A stretch of DNA of 64,000 nucleotides, taken from the NCBI RefSeq assembly GCF_020982545.1, contig NZ_JAJKLK010000001.1, positions 248,001 to 312,000 on the forward strand, given 5' to 3'. This document shows positions 8,496 to 17,792 of the stretch, piece by piece. Made by a program: the position numbers and the translations under genes. Source of the DNA: Streptomyces sp. MNU76. Lineage in GTDB: Bacteria; Actinomycetota; Actinomycetes; Streptomycetales; Streptomycetaceae. Positions within the stretch are counted from its first letter, which is position 1; each line of letters begins with the position of its first letter. Under the pieces are notes generated by a model. It had not been told where the DNA came from. It searched no databases and worked only from the letters and a program-made list of their open reading frames with translations.

Positions 8496-8666
8496 GTCTT
8501 CTCCTCCTCGTACGACGGTTCAGTCGGCCGGCCCCCGGGCGTCCCGGGTGGAGGGCCACCGTCCATTCTCTCGTGACCGCGCAAGTGGGCATCGAGCCCG
8601 ACCGGCGCCCCACACGCCGGCCCTCGCACACCCGCGCCCCCGCGACACCCCGGCCGGCCCCGCTCC

Positions 8667-10010
8667 CTAGGGCTCCCAGCTCACCCGATGCTCCGCCAGC
8701 GTCGCCAGCACCGCGTGGTTCGCCTCCCAGCCGTCCGGGAACTTCACGGTCACCCCCAGCTGGACCGGCTCGGTGGACGGGTGGTCGTCGAGCAGGTCGG
8801 TCACGCCCGCCCGGCACACCACGATGCACGCGTGCCGGTGCCGGGAGGCGAGGACGCACAGGCGCCCGGTCTCCAGGTGGAACGCCGTCGCGTCGGGGCG
8901 CCCGGAGAGCGGATGGAGGACGACCGTGACGTCGTACTCCCTCCCCTGGAGCCGATTCGCCGTGTCCACGACCACGTCCGCGACCCCCAGCTCGGCCAGC
9001 GCGGAGCGCACGGCAGCCGCCTGGTCACGGTGGGCCGTGCCGACGGCGATCCGGTCGGCGGTCAGCGGCACGGGCTCCTCGGACCGCTCCGAGGTCGCCG
9101 CCCCGCCCCGGTCGAGGAGCCGCCGGACGACCCGCGCGACGGCCCGTACCGCCTCGGGGTCGGTCCGTGGGGTGTGCCGGGCCGGCAGCTCCAGCAGCCC
9201 CCACCCCGACTCGGCGGCCTCGTCGATGACCCGGTCCGGGCCGGAGCCGTCCGCGGGCACCGCGAACCCGAGCCGCCGGTCCCCGTGGTCCGTGCCGCTG
9301 CGGAAGGGCGTGAAGGGGTAGAACGCGTCGGAGACCAGGGGTGCCGCCGACGCCGGGAGCCGCCACGACACCGGCAGCCGGTGCTGCGGCAGGTCGGGGT
9401 TGTGGGCCAGCAGCGTCGTCACAGCCGAGGCCGACGGGTCGTACGACAGCCCCGCCCACTGCTCGCTGCCCACGATCGCGAACGGGTCCAACTGCCCCGG
9501 GTCACCCACGAACAGCGCCCGCTCGAAGAGCCCGGCCACCGCCAGCAGCGCGTCCGACCGCATCTGGTACGCCTCGTCGACGATCGCGTGCCGCCAGGGC
9601 TCGACGCCCTTGACGTGTGCCCACTTCGCGGCCGTGGAGATCACCACGTCCAGCCCGGCCAGCTCGGCGGCCTTCGTCGACTTCCGTACGTTCGGCAGGG
9701 CGTCCAGCGCCTTGTCGTACGGGTCGCTGTCGCTGCTGTGCAGTCGGCCGACCGGGAGCTCCGGGTCCTTCTCGGCGAGCCGGAGCACCAGGTCGTCGAC
9801 CTGCGCGTTCGTCTGCGCGATGACCATCAGGGGGCGCCCGGCCGTGGCGAGTTCGAGCGCGGCGCGGACGACGAGCGTCGACTTCCCGGCACCGGGCGGC
9901 GAGTCGACGACGACACCGCGCGCCTGACCGTGCAGCGTGTCGCGCAGGATCGCGTCGGTCGCGCGGCCGGCCGCCGCCCCGGGATCGAGCACGGCCTCGG
10001 TGGGGGTCAC
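8667..10010 (-). CDS. SF1-type DNA/RNA helicase (AAA_12-like), third gene of a nuclease cassette
   Basis: The 447-residue protein has a Walker A SPPGAGKST near residue 40, a motif II-like VDEAYQM, motif III-like VGDPGQLDP near residue 170, a late motif QGREYDVTVVLHP and an arginine-containing ASRHRHACIVV near the C-terminus. These, in this order, define an SF1 helicase of the DNA2/UPF1-like type, compact and without a fused nuclease. It probably unwinds nucleic acid using ATP in the cytoplasm. Its start overlaps the stop of the middle gene by four bases (ATGA), and that gene overlaps the nuclease gene, so the three form one translationally coupled unit. I infer DNA processing; repair and defence are both possible. 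Confidence 0.85.
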   Translation of the reverse strand: MTPTEAVLDPGAAAGRATDAILRDTLHGQARGVVVDSPPGAGKSTLVVRAALELATAGRPLMVIAQTNAQVDDLVLRLAEKDPELPVGRLHSSDSDPYDKALDALPNVRKSTKAAELAGLDVVISTAAKWAHVKGVEPWRHAIVDEAYQMRSDALLAVAGLFERALFVGDPGQLDPFAIVGSEQWAGLSYDPSASAVTTLLAHNPDLPQHRLPVSWRLPASAAPLVSDAFYPFTPFRSGTDHGDRRLGFAVPADGSGPDRVIDEAAESGWGLLELPARHTPRTDPEAVRAVARVVRRLLDRGGAATSERSEEPVPLTADRIAVGTAHRDQAAAVRSALAELGVADVVVDTANRLQGREYDVTVVLHPLSGRPDATAFHLETGRLCVLASRHRHACIVVCRAGVTDLLDDHPSTEPVQLGVTVKFPDGWEANHAVLATLAEHRVSWEP

Positions 10011-11638
10011 AGGACGTCCTCCTCGGTCACCGGGTCCGGCAGCGGTACGGCGTCCGGTTCACCCGGCGGCCCGCCGTGCGTCCACGGTGTCTCCTCCGGG
10101 TCCGGCAGCTTCGGCCCGCCCCGCTGGTCGTGTTCGAAGAGGGTGAAGCAGAGCCGGTCCCCCTTCTCGGGGACGGACCCCACCTCCGGCTCCTTGCCCC
10201 GGCCCATCTTGTCCATGATCCGCAGCACCAGCAGGGTCTCGCCCGCGTCGGCCGCCTCGCCAGGCTCGTCGGGCCCGCCCGGCTCGTGTCCGACGAACTC
10301 CGCCGTCTGTGGCTTCCCGCCCAGCGAGCGGTACACCTTCGCCCGCTCCCCGAGATGCGGCCGGTCGCGTGTCCGTAGGGTCACCAGCGGCCGCGGGCTC
10401 GGGCGCTTGCCCTCGCTGTACGCCATCACGACGTCCACGACCTCACCGGCGAACGCCTCCCCGGACAGCCGTCGCCCGGCCATCACGAGGGGGTCGTCCA
10501 GGGCCTCCTGGGCGTCGAGGCGGGCCTGTTCGCGCTCGCGCGCGGCCAGCTTGTTCGCGGCCGTGACCGCGTCGTCGACGCGCGGCTGCGGGGGCTCCCC
10601 GGCGACGATCCGGTCGCGGTGGCCGGTGAAGGACCAGCGGTCGCGGGTCCACCGGTCGGCCGCGTGGGCGCCCTCCGGCAGGGCGCGCAGCAGGTCCAGG
10701 CCGTGCCAGACCGCGTCCCAGGTGGGCCGGGTGCGGCTCTCGACCAGGGCGCGGATCTCCCGCTCGGCGGCCGTCAGCGCCCCCAGCCGGTCGTCGGCCT
10801 CCAGGCCGTCCTCGGCGGCGGCCAGCGCGAGCCGCGCCCGGTCGTACCGCTCGATGGCCGGGGCCAGCAGCTTGTTGTCGAACGCCGGGTCGGTCGCGGG
10901 CCCGGCGGGCGGGCACAGCAACTGGCCCTCGGCGTCCCGCGCCAGCTCGGCCCGCCGCGCCGCAGCCTCGCCCGACTCCCCTTCCGGCGGGTCGATCCAG
11001 GCGAGCAGCGAGGCCAGGTGCTGGTCCTCCACACCGGACTGGCCGGTGGCCCAGTGCCGCGACAGCAGATCGGTGAGCGCGAGCAGCAGCGAGGAGCCCG
11101 GCACCCGCGCCCGCTCCCCGAAGTGCGTGAGCCACCGCCCGAGCAACGGCACGCGCGGCGGCGCCGGATGGGGTGCCTCCGGGTCCTGCTCCGCGGTGCG
11201 CCTGAACCGCATGGAACGCCCGAGGAGTCGTACGAAGTCGATGCCCGTCCGGCTCGGCAGGATCAACTGCGGGGCATCCGCGCACAGTTCGACCTCGACC
11301 TTGACGCGTTTGCCGGTCTCCGGGTCGGTCTCGTTGCGCTCGGCGGCCTCCACCACGTCCGCGTAGGAGTCCACGTACGGCAGGACGATGTCAGCCAGTT
11401 CGGCGAGGAACGCGAAGCGCAGGTCACGGTCGCGGGGCTGGGGCACCACCAGCAGCCGGGGCGTGTCCCGGTCGGTGCCGACGAGTGCGCCGAGCGGGGC
11501 CCCGGCCTCACCGGCGGTGGTCAGCGGCACGAGGACGAGGGGGCGGGAGGAGAGATGCCGGTGCAGGACGGTGGCGGCGGGCTGGGCGCGGCCCGAGCTG
11601 ACGGCTTCCAGACGGGCGAGGGTGGCGATCAGCGACAC
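10007..11638 (-). CDS. conserved unknown protein between nuclease and helicase
   Basis: A 543-residue soluble protein that I do not recognise. The N-terminal 100 residues look like a mixed alpha/beta domain (TVLHRHLSSRPLVLVPLTT, LVGTDRDTPRLLVVPQPRDR). The centre is strongly helical and rich in Arg/Glu/Asp (ANKLAAREREQARLDAQEAL). A later segment, AFAGEVVDVVMAYSEGKRPS followed by RPLVTLRTRD, could be an OB-like nucleic-acid-binding fold, which is a guess. The C-terminus is acidic and Pro-rich. It overlaps both neighbours by a few bases, so it is presumably an obligate partner of the RecB-like nuclease and SF1 helicase. It has no cysteine cluster, Walker motif or membrane segment. Confidence 0.75.
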   Translation of the reverse strand: MSLIATLARLEAVSSGRAQPAATVLHRHLSSRPLVLVPLTTAGEAGAPLGALVGTDRDTPRLLVVPQPRDRDLRFAFLAELADIVLPYVDSYADVVEAAERNETDPETGKRVKVEVELCADAPQLILPSRTGIDFVRLLGRSMRFRRTAEQDPEAPHPAPPRVPLLGRWLTHFGERARVPGSSLLLALTDLLSRHWATGQSGVEDQHLASLLAWIDPPEGESGEAAARRAELARDAEGQLLCPPAGPATDPAFDNKLLAPAIERYDRARLALAAAEDGLEADDRLGALTAAEREIRALVESRTRPTWDAVWHGLDLLRALPEGAHAADRWTRDRWSFTGHRDRIVAGEPPQPRVDDAVTAANKLAAREREQARLDAQEALDDPLVMAGRRLSGEAFAGEVVDVVMAYSEGKRPSPRPLVTLRTRDRPHLGERAKVYRSLGGKPQTAEFVGHEPGGPDEPGEAADAGETLLVLRIMDKMGRGKEPEVGSVPEKGDRLCFTLFEHDQRGGPKLPDPEETPWTHGGPPGEPDAVPLPDPVTEEDVL

Positions 11639-12873
11639 GGAACGCCCTCCGGCGCCGAGCCGCGCAGCGCTGAGCCGGGCAGCGCGGCGGCGCCGAGTCC
11701 GGCGGCCCCCAGCGCCTCCGCCCGTAGCTCCGCCGCTCTGCGCAGCGCGGCCACGGCCGGGTCGTCCGGGTCGCCGGCGAGGCCGTGGGCCGCCGCCAGG
11801 ACGTCGTCGACGGTGGTGAGGCCGCCCAACTCCGCGCGCGCGGCCCGGCCCAGGGACGTCACCGCGCCCTCGGAACGGGAACGGGTCCGGCAGTGGAAGG
11901 CCAGCTCACAGGCGGCGAGGCACTCGGGCGCGTAGGTCGCGGACAGCGCCTCGACGGCCGTGGCCAGCTGCTCCCGGGGCAGGTCGGGGGCGAAACAGGT
12001 GCCCTCGGGGAGGTCGTCCGCGATCTCCTCGATCCGGGTCAGCCGGGTCAACTGTCGGCGGGTGACCGCGCGTTGCTTGCGGATGTCCACCGCCGCGGCC
12101 GTAGGGAGGTTGGTGAAGTCCTTGGGGCAGACCAGCAGGACCCGGTGGCGCACCTCGGGCGCGGGGGCGCCGCCGCGCGCCTCGCCGCCGAGCCGGGCGG
12201 CGACCTCCTCCAGCGCCAGCACGTACACCGCGGACTGGCGGGCGGCGGCGCCCACCTTCGCCGGGTCCGCCGAACCGTCCAGCATCGGGAAGGACTTGAT
12301 CTCGACGACCGACCAGGTGCCGTCCGGGTGGACCACCACCGCGTCCGGTTCCAGGAACGCGGGGGAGCCCGCGACGTCGAGCGCGAGCATGGGGTGGTCC
12401 AGCAGCGTCCAGCCGCCGGCGTCCGTGGCGTCGCGCAACGCCAGTGCCGTACGGGCGGCGCGGCCCTCGGGGCCGACGGCGGCGAGGTCGGGGACCGAGG
12501 CCGAGACCGGCGGCTCGGCACCGGGGTCCAGCCTCTCGTGCACCAACCGCAGCAGTTCGGCGCCGCCGTCGGCCTTGACCCGGGCCTCGAAGGCGTTGCC
12601 CCGCATGAAGGCGAACTGGGACTGGCCGAAGGCGGAGGGCGAGCCGAGCGCGCCCGCAAGCACCGCCTTGTTCACCCCCGCGCCGTCCAGTAGCGCGCGG
12701 CGCTCACAGCCGGGGTTGGCCGCGAGCGCGGCGAGGGCGCGCGCGTCCAGCGACTTCGGGGGGACCTCGGGTCCGCGCAGCTCAGCGAGCCGCTGCCGCA
12801 GCGCCGTCCCCTGTCTGCGAGGGGGCGGCACCCGGCTCGGGGTCGGTGATCCGCTGCCGTGGAATTCGCTCAC
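11629..12873 (-). CDS. RecB-like PD-(D/E)XK nuclease with putative Fe-S cysteine cluster
   Basis: A protein of about 414 residues with the nuclease signature EPDAVVVHPDG followed by WSVVEIKSFP, giving the acidic residue and the E-x-K triad of the RecB/Cas4 group. A single Cys near the start (NPGCERRALL) and three near the end (PECLAACELAFHC) resemble the one-plus-three cysteine arrangement that holds a 4Fe-4S cluster in AddB and Cas4, though the first spacing is CX3C rather than CX2C. It heads the nuclease-unknown-helicase cassette. The start is uncertain: GTG 12873 gives [10 protein letters not shown], but an open frame reaches 12942. Either choice overlaps the PAP2 gene's end by 92 bases or more, which is unusual and may reflect an indel there. 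Confidence 0.78.
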   Translation of the reverse strand: MSEFHGSGSPTPSRVPPPRRQGTALRQRLAELRGPEVPPKSLDARALAALAANPGCERRALLDGAGVNKAVLAGALGSPSAFGQSQFAFMRGNAFEARVKADGGAELLRLVHERLDPGAEPPVSASVPDLAAVGPEGRAARTALALRDATDAGGWTLLDHPMLALDVAGSPAFLEPDAVVVHPDGTWSVVEIKSFPMLDGSADPAKVGAAARQSAVYVLALEEVAARLGGEARGGAPAPEVRHRVLLVCPKDFTNLPTAAAVDIRKQRAVTRRQLTRLTRIEEIADDLPEGTCFAPDLPREQLATAVEALSATYAPECLAACELAFHCRTRSRSEGAVTSLGRAARAELGGLTTVDDVLAAAHGLAGDPDDPAVAALRRAAELRAEALGAAGLGAAALPGSALRGSAPEGVPCR

Positions 12874-13813
12874 CCGGGGAAGTCTGGCACTCACCACTGA
12901 CAATTGGGGAAACCGAGGCCCGAGAGACGGCGGTGGCCGCACCGGCGGGCTCCGTCACGGGCCGTGAGCCGCCGCCGTCGAACCGGCTCGCGGCCGCGGT
13001 GGAGAGGCCGAGCGAGTCCCGCCACTGGTCCGCGAGTCGAAGCACCAGCGGGGTCAGCAGCAGGCCCGCCCCCATCACGGCGGCGCCCGCCACCGCGTCG
13101 AGGAAGTAGTGGTTCGCGGTGCCCATCACGACGATCGTGGTGATCAGCGGATACGCGACGGCCGCGGTCCGCACGAGCCGGGAGTCGCCCGCGAAGCGCC
13201 ACAGGATCACCCCGCACCACAGGGCCCAGCCGACGTGCAGGCTCGGCATGGCCGCGTACTGGTTCGTCATGCCGCCCAGGCCCCGGGGCGCGCTGGCCTC
13301 GCCGCCCCACCAGCCCCACGAGCTGTAGTACGCCATGGTGTCGACGAAGCCGTGGGCCGGGTTCAGCAGCCGGGGCGGGCAGGTGGGCAGCAGGGTGAAG
13401 CCGATGAGGCCGATGAAGGTGGAGGTCAGCAGCCAGGTGCGGGCCGCGCGGTAGCGCACGGCGTGCGACCGGAAGAGCCACACCAGGAGCGCGGGGGTGA
13501 CCAGGTAGTGCAGCGAGGCGTACCAGAAGTCGGCGGGTATCCCGATCCAGGGTTCACGGGTGAACAGCCGGTTCAGCGGATGCTCGGCGTTGAGCCGGAA
13601 CGCCTTCTCGATCCGCAGGATCGCCAGACCGTTGTCGACGGCGTCGGAGGTGTCGCCGCGGGCGAGCAGCCGGCCGGCCGAGTACGCCCCGTACACCAGC
13701 AGGATCAGCGGTAGCTCGGTCCACCAGCGGAGCCGCGTGCCCGGCGTCGCCTCGGTAACCGGTGCACCGGTCCTTCTGGTAACCGGCGCCTCGGTCGCCT
13801 CGGTCTGCGGCAT
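12782..13813 (-). CDS. PAP2-family membrane phosphatase (AUR1-like)
   Basis: The 343-residue protein has about six transmembrane segments and the phosphatase signatures of the AUR1/PAP2 type: [10 protein letters not shown], then [11 protein letters not shown], then [13 protein letters not shown]. The two His and the Asp that form the phosphotransfer site are all present. Such proteins hydrolyse or transfer lipid phosphates at the outer face of the membrane, for example in inositol-lipid metabolism. The N-terminus before [15 protein letters not shown] is a hydrophilic tail rich in Thr and Glu. The last 50 residues are low in conservation and overlap the start of the nuclease gene on the same strand. 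Confidence 0.85.
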   Translation of the reverse strand: MPQTEATEAPVTRRTGAPVTEATPGTRLRWWTELPLILLVYGAYSAGRLLARGDTSDAVDNGLAILRIEKAFRLNAEHPLNRLFTREPWIGIPADFWYASLHYLVTPALLVWLFRSHAVRYRAARTWLLTSTFIGLIGFTLLPTCPPRLLNPAHGFVDTMAYYSSWGWWGGEASAPRGLGGMTNQYAAMPSLHVGWALWCGVILWRFAGDSRLVRTAAVAYPLITTIVVMGTANHYFLDAVAGAAVMGAGLLLTPLVLRLADQWRDSLGLSTAAASRFDGGGSRPVTEPAGAATAVSRASVSPIVSGECQTSPGERIPRQRITDPEPGAAPSQTGDGAAAAAR

Positions 13814-14009
13814 CCGAACGTCCTCCCCCGTCTGTGCGCGTCGACGCGTCGATGTTCATCTGTGTGTGGTGCTGGTGTGGCCTTTGAGCAAGACGATGTC
13901 CAAGACGCTGGGATCGCCTGTCGGGTTGCCCCACGACAGCGTGAGCGATGATGGAAGCATCCGCCTCCCATTTCTCCCTTCTCGCAGAAGGTCCCCGGAA
14001 AGGTCGCTC

Positions 14010-14606
14010 ATGGCACCGCGCATCCTGCTGGCCCGGCACGGACAGACGGAATGGTCCCTGCTCGGCAAGCACACCGGCAGGACGGACATCCCGCTCCTCG
14101 AAGAGGGCCGGCGCGGCGCCAAGCTCCTCGGGGAGCGTCTGCACCGGGCGCCCCTGGACGGGTTGCCCGGTGTCGACGTCCGTACGAGTCCCCTCTCTCG
14201 CGCGCGTGAGACCTGCGAACTGGCCGGCTTCGGCGACCGCGCCACCGAGTGGGACACGCTCATGGAGGTGGACTACGGGGCGTACGAGGGGCTCACCCCC
14301 GCCGAGATCCAGGCTTTCCGGCCGGGCTGGCTGATGTGGCGCGACGGCGTCCCCGACGGGGAGACACTTCAGCAGCTCTCCGCGCGCGCGGACGATGTGG
14401 TCGCGTGGGCGCGGTCCGCCGAGCGTGACGTGCTCGTCTTCGCCCACGGCCATATGCTGCGCTCCATAGCCGCCCGATGGCTGGGCCTGGACCTCGACTT
14501 CGCCGCCCGCGTCCGCCTCAACCCGACATCCCTGTCGGTCCTCGGCTGGGCCTACGGCGACCCGGCGATCGAGTCCTGGAACGACACGGGGCACCTGGCG
14601 GGCTGA
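14010..14606 (+). CDS. histidine phosphatase family protein (phosphoglycerate-mutase-like)
   Basis: The 198-residue cytoplasmic protein carries the RHG motif in [12 protein letters not shown], with the nucleophilic His near residue 10, and the second His region [32 protein letters not shown] adds the phosphate-pocket arginines. It is a broad-specificity phosphatase or mutase of the branch with alpha-ribazole-phosphatase-like members; the substrate cannot be told. ATG 14010 is preceded by GGAAAGG at 13997-14003. It is divergent from the PAP2 gene. Its stop is only about 30 bases from the CTAG that begins the MITE. Confidence 0.88.
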   Translation: MAPRILLARHGQTEWSLLGKHTGRTDIPLLEEGRRGAKLLGERLHRAPLDGLPGVDVRTSPLSRARETCELAGFGDRATEWDTLMEVDYGAYEGLTPAEIQAFRPGWLMWRDGVPDGETLQQLSARADDVVAWARSAERDVLVFAHGHMLRSIAARWLGLDLDFAARVRLNPTSLSVLGWAYGDPAIESWNDTGHLAG

Positions 14607-14636
14607 TCATCGATAGCCCTGGGAGCCCTCCCCGCC

Positions 14637-14852
14637 CTAGGCCCTGTCGTCACATTCCCGCCTGCCCCGCGACGCCATGCACGCGCTCTCGACGCACCGG
14701 GCACTGACCCGAGTACGTCCAGTACGCGAGTCAGTGCCCGGCACGCCGAGAGCACGCTCCCCCAGTCTCGGCTGCGCTCGACCGGGAGGTACCCCCACGA
14801 CGCCGCGGGGCCGCCCTTCGGGCGACGACGGGAATGTGACGACAGGGCCTAG
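14637..14852. mobile_element. MITE-like element with 24-bp perfect terminal inverted repeats and CTAG ends
   Basis: The left end 14637-14660 (beginning CTAGGCCCTGTCGTCACATT) is the exact reverse complement of 14829-14852. The internal 170 bases have no gene but contain a nested stem (GGGCACTGAC near 14699 with GTCAGTGCCC near 14730) and a tract ending in GGTACCCCCACGACGCC that looks like Streptomyces IS end material. CTAG at both edges fits a 4-bp target duplication. It carries no transposase, so it would need to be moved in trans. Its right CTAG is also the left CTAG of the IS701-family element. Confidence 0.75.
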
Positions 14853-16280
14853 TAGGGCTCCGTTACGTCTGTCTGTCGGTCCTGTTTGGGGGAACGCTGA
14901 AGGTGTGGACGCACATGAAGTGAACCGTGCTCGGGCGACGTTGGCGTTATTCGTCGCTGACGTGTTCGCGTCGGTGCCGCGCAAGGATCAGCGGGCGAAG
15001 GGCGACTGCTACCTGCGGGGACTGATGCTGGACGGACGGCGGAAGTCGATCCAGCCGATGGCGGAACGGCTGCCGGACGGCAACGAGCAGAACCTGCAGC
15101 AGTTCGTGAACCAGTCGACGTGGGATCCGGTGCCGGTGCGGCGGCGGATCGCCCAGCGGATGGTGCCGAGAATCGGCCCGGAGGCGTGGGCGGTCGATGA
15201 CGTGTCGTTCCCCAAGGACGGGAAGATGTCGGTGGCGGTCGCGCGCCAGTACTGCGGGGCGCTGGGCAAGCGGGCCAACTGCCAGGTCGCGGTGAGTGTG
15301 CACGCGGTCTCCGACACGGCGTCCTGTCCGCTGCAGTGGCGGCTGTTCGTGCCCGAGGAGTGGGCGGACGATGCGGTGCGGCGGCAGAAGACCGGGATAC
15401 CGCAGGAGGTCGGGCACCGGGAGAAGTGGCGTCTGGCCCTGGACATCCTCGACGAGCTGGCCGGGTGGGGTCTGGTGCCGCCGGTGGTGGTGGCCGACGC
15501 CGGCTACGGGCAGAACGCCGACTTCCGCGACGGTCTGAGCGAGCGGGGCATCGGCTATGTCGTGGCGGTCCGTTCGGACGTGACGGTCCACCCGCACGAC
15601 GTGCGGCCCACCGCCCCGGCCTGGTCCGGGAACGGTCGCAGGCCGCAGCCCCGCTACCGGGACAAGCCGTCCTCGGTGGCAGCGCTGGCTCAGGAGCACG
15701 GACGGCAGGCGTTCACCGAGGTGACCTGGCGTGAAGGCTCCCGCGGGCCGATGCACTCACGCTTTCTGGCGCTGCGGGTGCGGCGGCCGGGGTGAGGGCC
15801 CGCCGTCTGGCCCAAGCCGCCGCCACTGCCGAGCACGGCCACTGGGACGGTGTCCTGCCCGAGGTGACGCTGCTGGTCGAATGGCCCCAGGACGCCGAAG
15901 CACCCACCGACTACTGGCTGTCCAACCTGCCCGCCGACACACCGATCACCGAACTGGTCCGCCTGTCCAAGATCCGCTGGCGCATCGAGCACGATTACCG
16001 GGAACTCAAGCACGGCCTCGGCCTGGACCACTTCGAGGGCCGCTCCTGGAACGGCTGGCACCACCACGTCACCCTGGTCACCGCCGCCCACGCCTTCCTC
16101 ACCGAACAGCGCCTGTCCCCAAAAGCCGATACAGCGGACTCACCCTCTACCAGATCCTCGACGCCATCCAGGACCTGCTGAACTGCTGGACCGGCACCTG
16201 CACCACCTGCCACCGCCCGCTGCCCAGAACATCCACCACCAGCCAGAACCCAAGAGCCAGAGCAACCTAACGGAGCCCTA
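14853..16280 (+). mobile_element. IS701-family insertion sequence, complete ends, broken transposase
   Basis: Terminal inverted repeats TAGGGCTCCGTTA (14853-14865) and TAACGGAGCCCTA (16268-16280) are perfect, and CTAG flanks both sides (14849-14852 and 16281-16284), matching the 4-bp YTAR-type target duplications known for IS701. The element is about 1.43 kb, usual for the family. The right CTAG contains the TAG stop of the neighbouring regulator gene, so insertion did not alter that protein. The element directly abuts the MITE on its left. Confidence 0.88.
14905..16270 (+). pseudogene. IS701-family DDE transposase with two apparent -1 frameshifts
   Basis: The reading frame starts at GTG 14905 (VDAHEVNRARATLALFVADV). 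The DDE signature is spread over frames: AVDDVSFPKDGK and VVADAGYGQNADFRDGL in the first, then DYRELKHGLGLDHFEG in the second, and LTLYQILDAIQDLLNCWTG in the third, ending at TAA 16268-16270, which is part of the terminal repeat. The first frame stops at 15795 and the second is left near 16120. Adding one G to the run at 15789-15792 and one C to the run at 16117-16120 restores a full-length protein of about 455 residues. It may therefore be intact in reality. Confidence 0.85.
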
Positions 16281-17792
16281 CTAGGCCGTGCGCGCGACCC
16301 CCGCGTGACGTTCCAGGAACGCCGACACCCCCGATGCCCGCCGGTGCGGCAGCAGCACCCGTGCCGTGCCGGCCAGCATCTGCTGGACGCGGGAGGACTG
16401 GACCTCGTCGAGGAGGTCGAGGACCCGCATACCGGCGGCCGCGGCCTCGTCGGGACGCCCCCCGCGCGCGAGGTCGTCCGCGAGCTCGGCGGTGTAGAGC
16501 GCGATGTTCCGTGTGAAGTGCGGGTTCTGCAGACCGGCCGCCCGGCGCGCGTGCCGGGCCGCCCGGGGCCAGTCGCCCAGCGTGGACCAGCACTGCGCCT
16601 CCAGGCCCTCCAGCTCTGCCTCCCCGTAGAAGCTCATCCACTCCGGGTCCGCCTCGGCGGTCCCTCGCCCGAACAGGGCGTGCGCCCGGGCCAGCGCCTG
16701 CTCGCACCCGGTGCGGTCGGCGAGCCCCGCCCAGCCGCCCGCCTCCCGCAGCGCCAGCAGGGACATCAGCCGCGGAGACCCCAGCGGCCGGGCCACCCGC
16801 TGCGCGGCCTGCGCCGCCCGCACCGCCTCACGCGGGCGGCCCGCGTCCCGCGCCAGGAACGCCGTGTTGCAGAACGCGTGCGCCTCGAGACCCGGGTCCC
16901 CGGCCATCCGGGCCGTGGCGAGTGCCTCCGCGTAGTGCGAGCGGGCGTCGTCGAACCGCCCCGAGTCATGCGCCAGCCAGCCCACGGAGATGGCGAGCTC
17001 GCCCGCCCCCGCGTAGAGCCGGTCGGCGGTGGTCTGCCGGGTGGTGCCCGCGTCGAGCAGCGCGTACGCGGCCCGCAGTGGCGCCGAGGCCCTGCGGTAC
17101 AGCCCGTCCGCCCCGTGCCGGTCGTCGAGCAGCCGGATCTTGCGCACGGCCGCTTCGAGGGCCCCCGCCTCCCCCGTGCCCGCCCGGTGCACGGGGGAGG
17201 CGGGGGCCCTGGCCGCGCCGCCGAGGGGGAAGGGGCCGAAGGAGGCGGCCGCCACCGCGGCGGTACCTCCGGTCATGAACGCGCGACGCTGCACGTCGCT
17301 CTCCTCGTCGTTCTGGTACGCCTGCTGCGTGCCCCGCCGGCCGCGCACGTAGCCCGTGTCGCCCCGCGGGTCCTGCATGTCGTACATCTCTTGCGTGTCA
17401 TACGGCTCGTACGCACCTTCCGTCTCACCCCCCGTTCCGTATGAGGAGTGCGAGCGGCTCTTGTTGCGAGGGGAGGGCGCCTCGTCGGTGGGGCGCGCCC
17501 CCCGACCGCGTACCTCCGCGCGGGGCGCGAAACCCAGGTCGGTGAGCGTTCGGCCGGGAAACATATGCAGGAACACCCGTTCGTACGCGTAGTTGGGGCA
17601 GCGGATCTCGCCCGCCTCGACCCGTCCGACGTACCGAGCGTCACAGCTCACCCGCTCGCCGATCTCACGCGCGGCCCGTCGTACCGCAGCGGCGAACTCG
17701 CCCGGCGAACGCTGCCCGCGCAGCTGCCTGAAGACGAGATTCGGTCGTTGCGGACGGGGGGACTGGGACGAGGTCACCGATGACGACGTCAT
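16281..17792 (-). CDS. large HTH/TPR-type transcriptional regulator with internal twin-arginine-like hydrophobic segment
   Basis: A 503-residue protein starting at ATG 17792. Residues about 20-95 form an unusual helix-turn-helix region (EFAAAVRRAAREIGERVSCD, RYVGRVEAGEIRCPNYAYER) of the type seen in Streptomyces pleiotropic regulators. A low-complexity Tyr/Gly/Asp linker follows. Near residue 168 there is QRRAFMTGGTAAVAAASFG, which mimics a Tat signal inside the protein. The C-terminal 300 residues form TPR-like helices (SHYAEALATARMAGDPGLEA, ARHARRAAGLQNPHF). It is related in design to NsdA-type developmental regulators but I cannot name it. Its stop codon lies in the CTAG flank of the IS element. 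Confidence 0.78.
   Translation of the reverse strand: MTSSSVTSSQSPRPQRPNLVFRQLRGQRSPGEFAAAVRRAAREIGERVSCDARYVGRVEAGEIRCPNYAYERVFLHMFPGRTLTDLGFAPRAEVRGRGARPTDEAPSPRNKSRSHSSYGTGGETEGAYEPYDTQEMYDMQDPRGDTGYVRGRRGTQQAYQNDEESDVQRRAFMTGGTAAVAAASFGPFPLGGAARAPASPVHRAGTGEAGALEAAVRKIRLLDDRHGADGLYRRASAPLRAAYALLDAGTTRQTTADRLYAGAGELAISVGWLAHDSGRFDDARSHYAEALATARMAGDPGLEAHAFCNTAFLARDAGRPREAVRAAQAAQRVARPLGSPRLMSLLALREAGGWAGLADRTGCEQALARAHALFGRGTAEADPEWMSFYGEAELEGLEAQCWSTLGDWPRAARHARRAAGLQNPHFTRNIALYTAELADDLARGGRPDEAAAAGMRVLDLLDEVQSSRVQQMLAGTARVLLPHRRASGVSAFLERHAGVARTA

Noticed and set aside
8688..11366. Very long plus-strand open frame antisense to the helicase cassette
   Set aside because: The opposite strand has clear helicase motifs and coupled starts; this frame is Arg/Ser/Pro-rich and shows no family similarity.
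16281..17792. Naming the HTH/TPR regulator nsdA
   Set aside because: The overall design is similar, but the N-terminal sequence does not match NsdA as I remember it.
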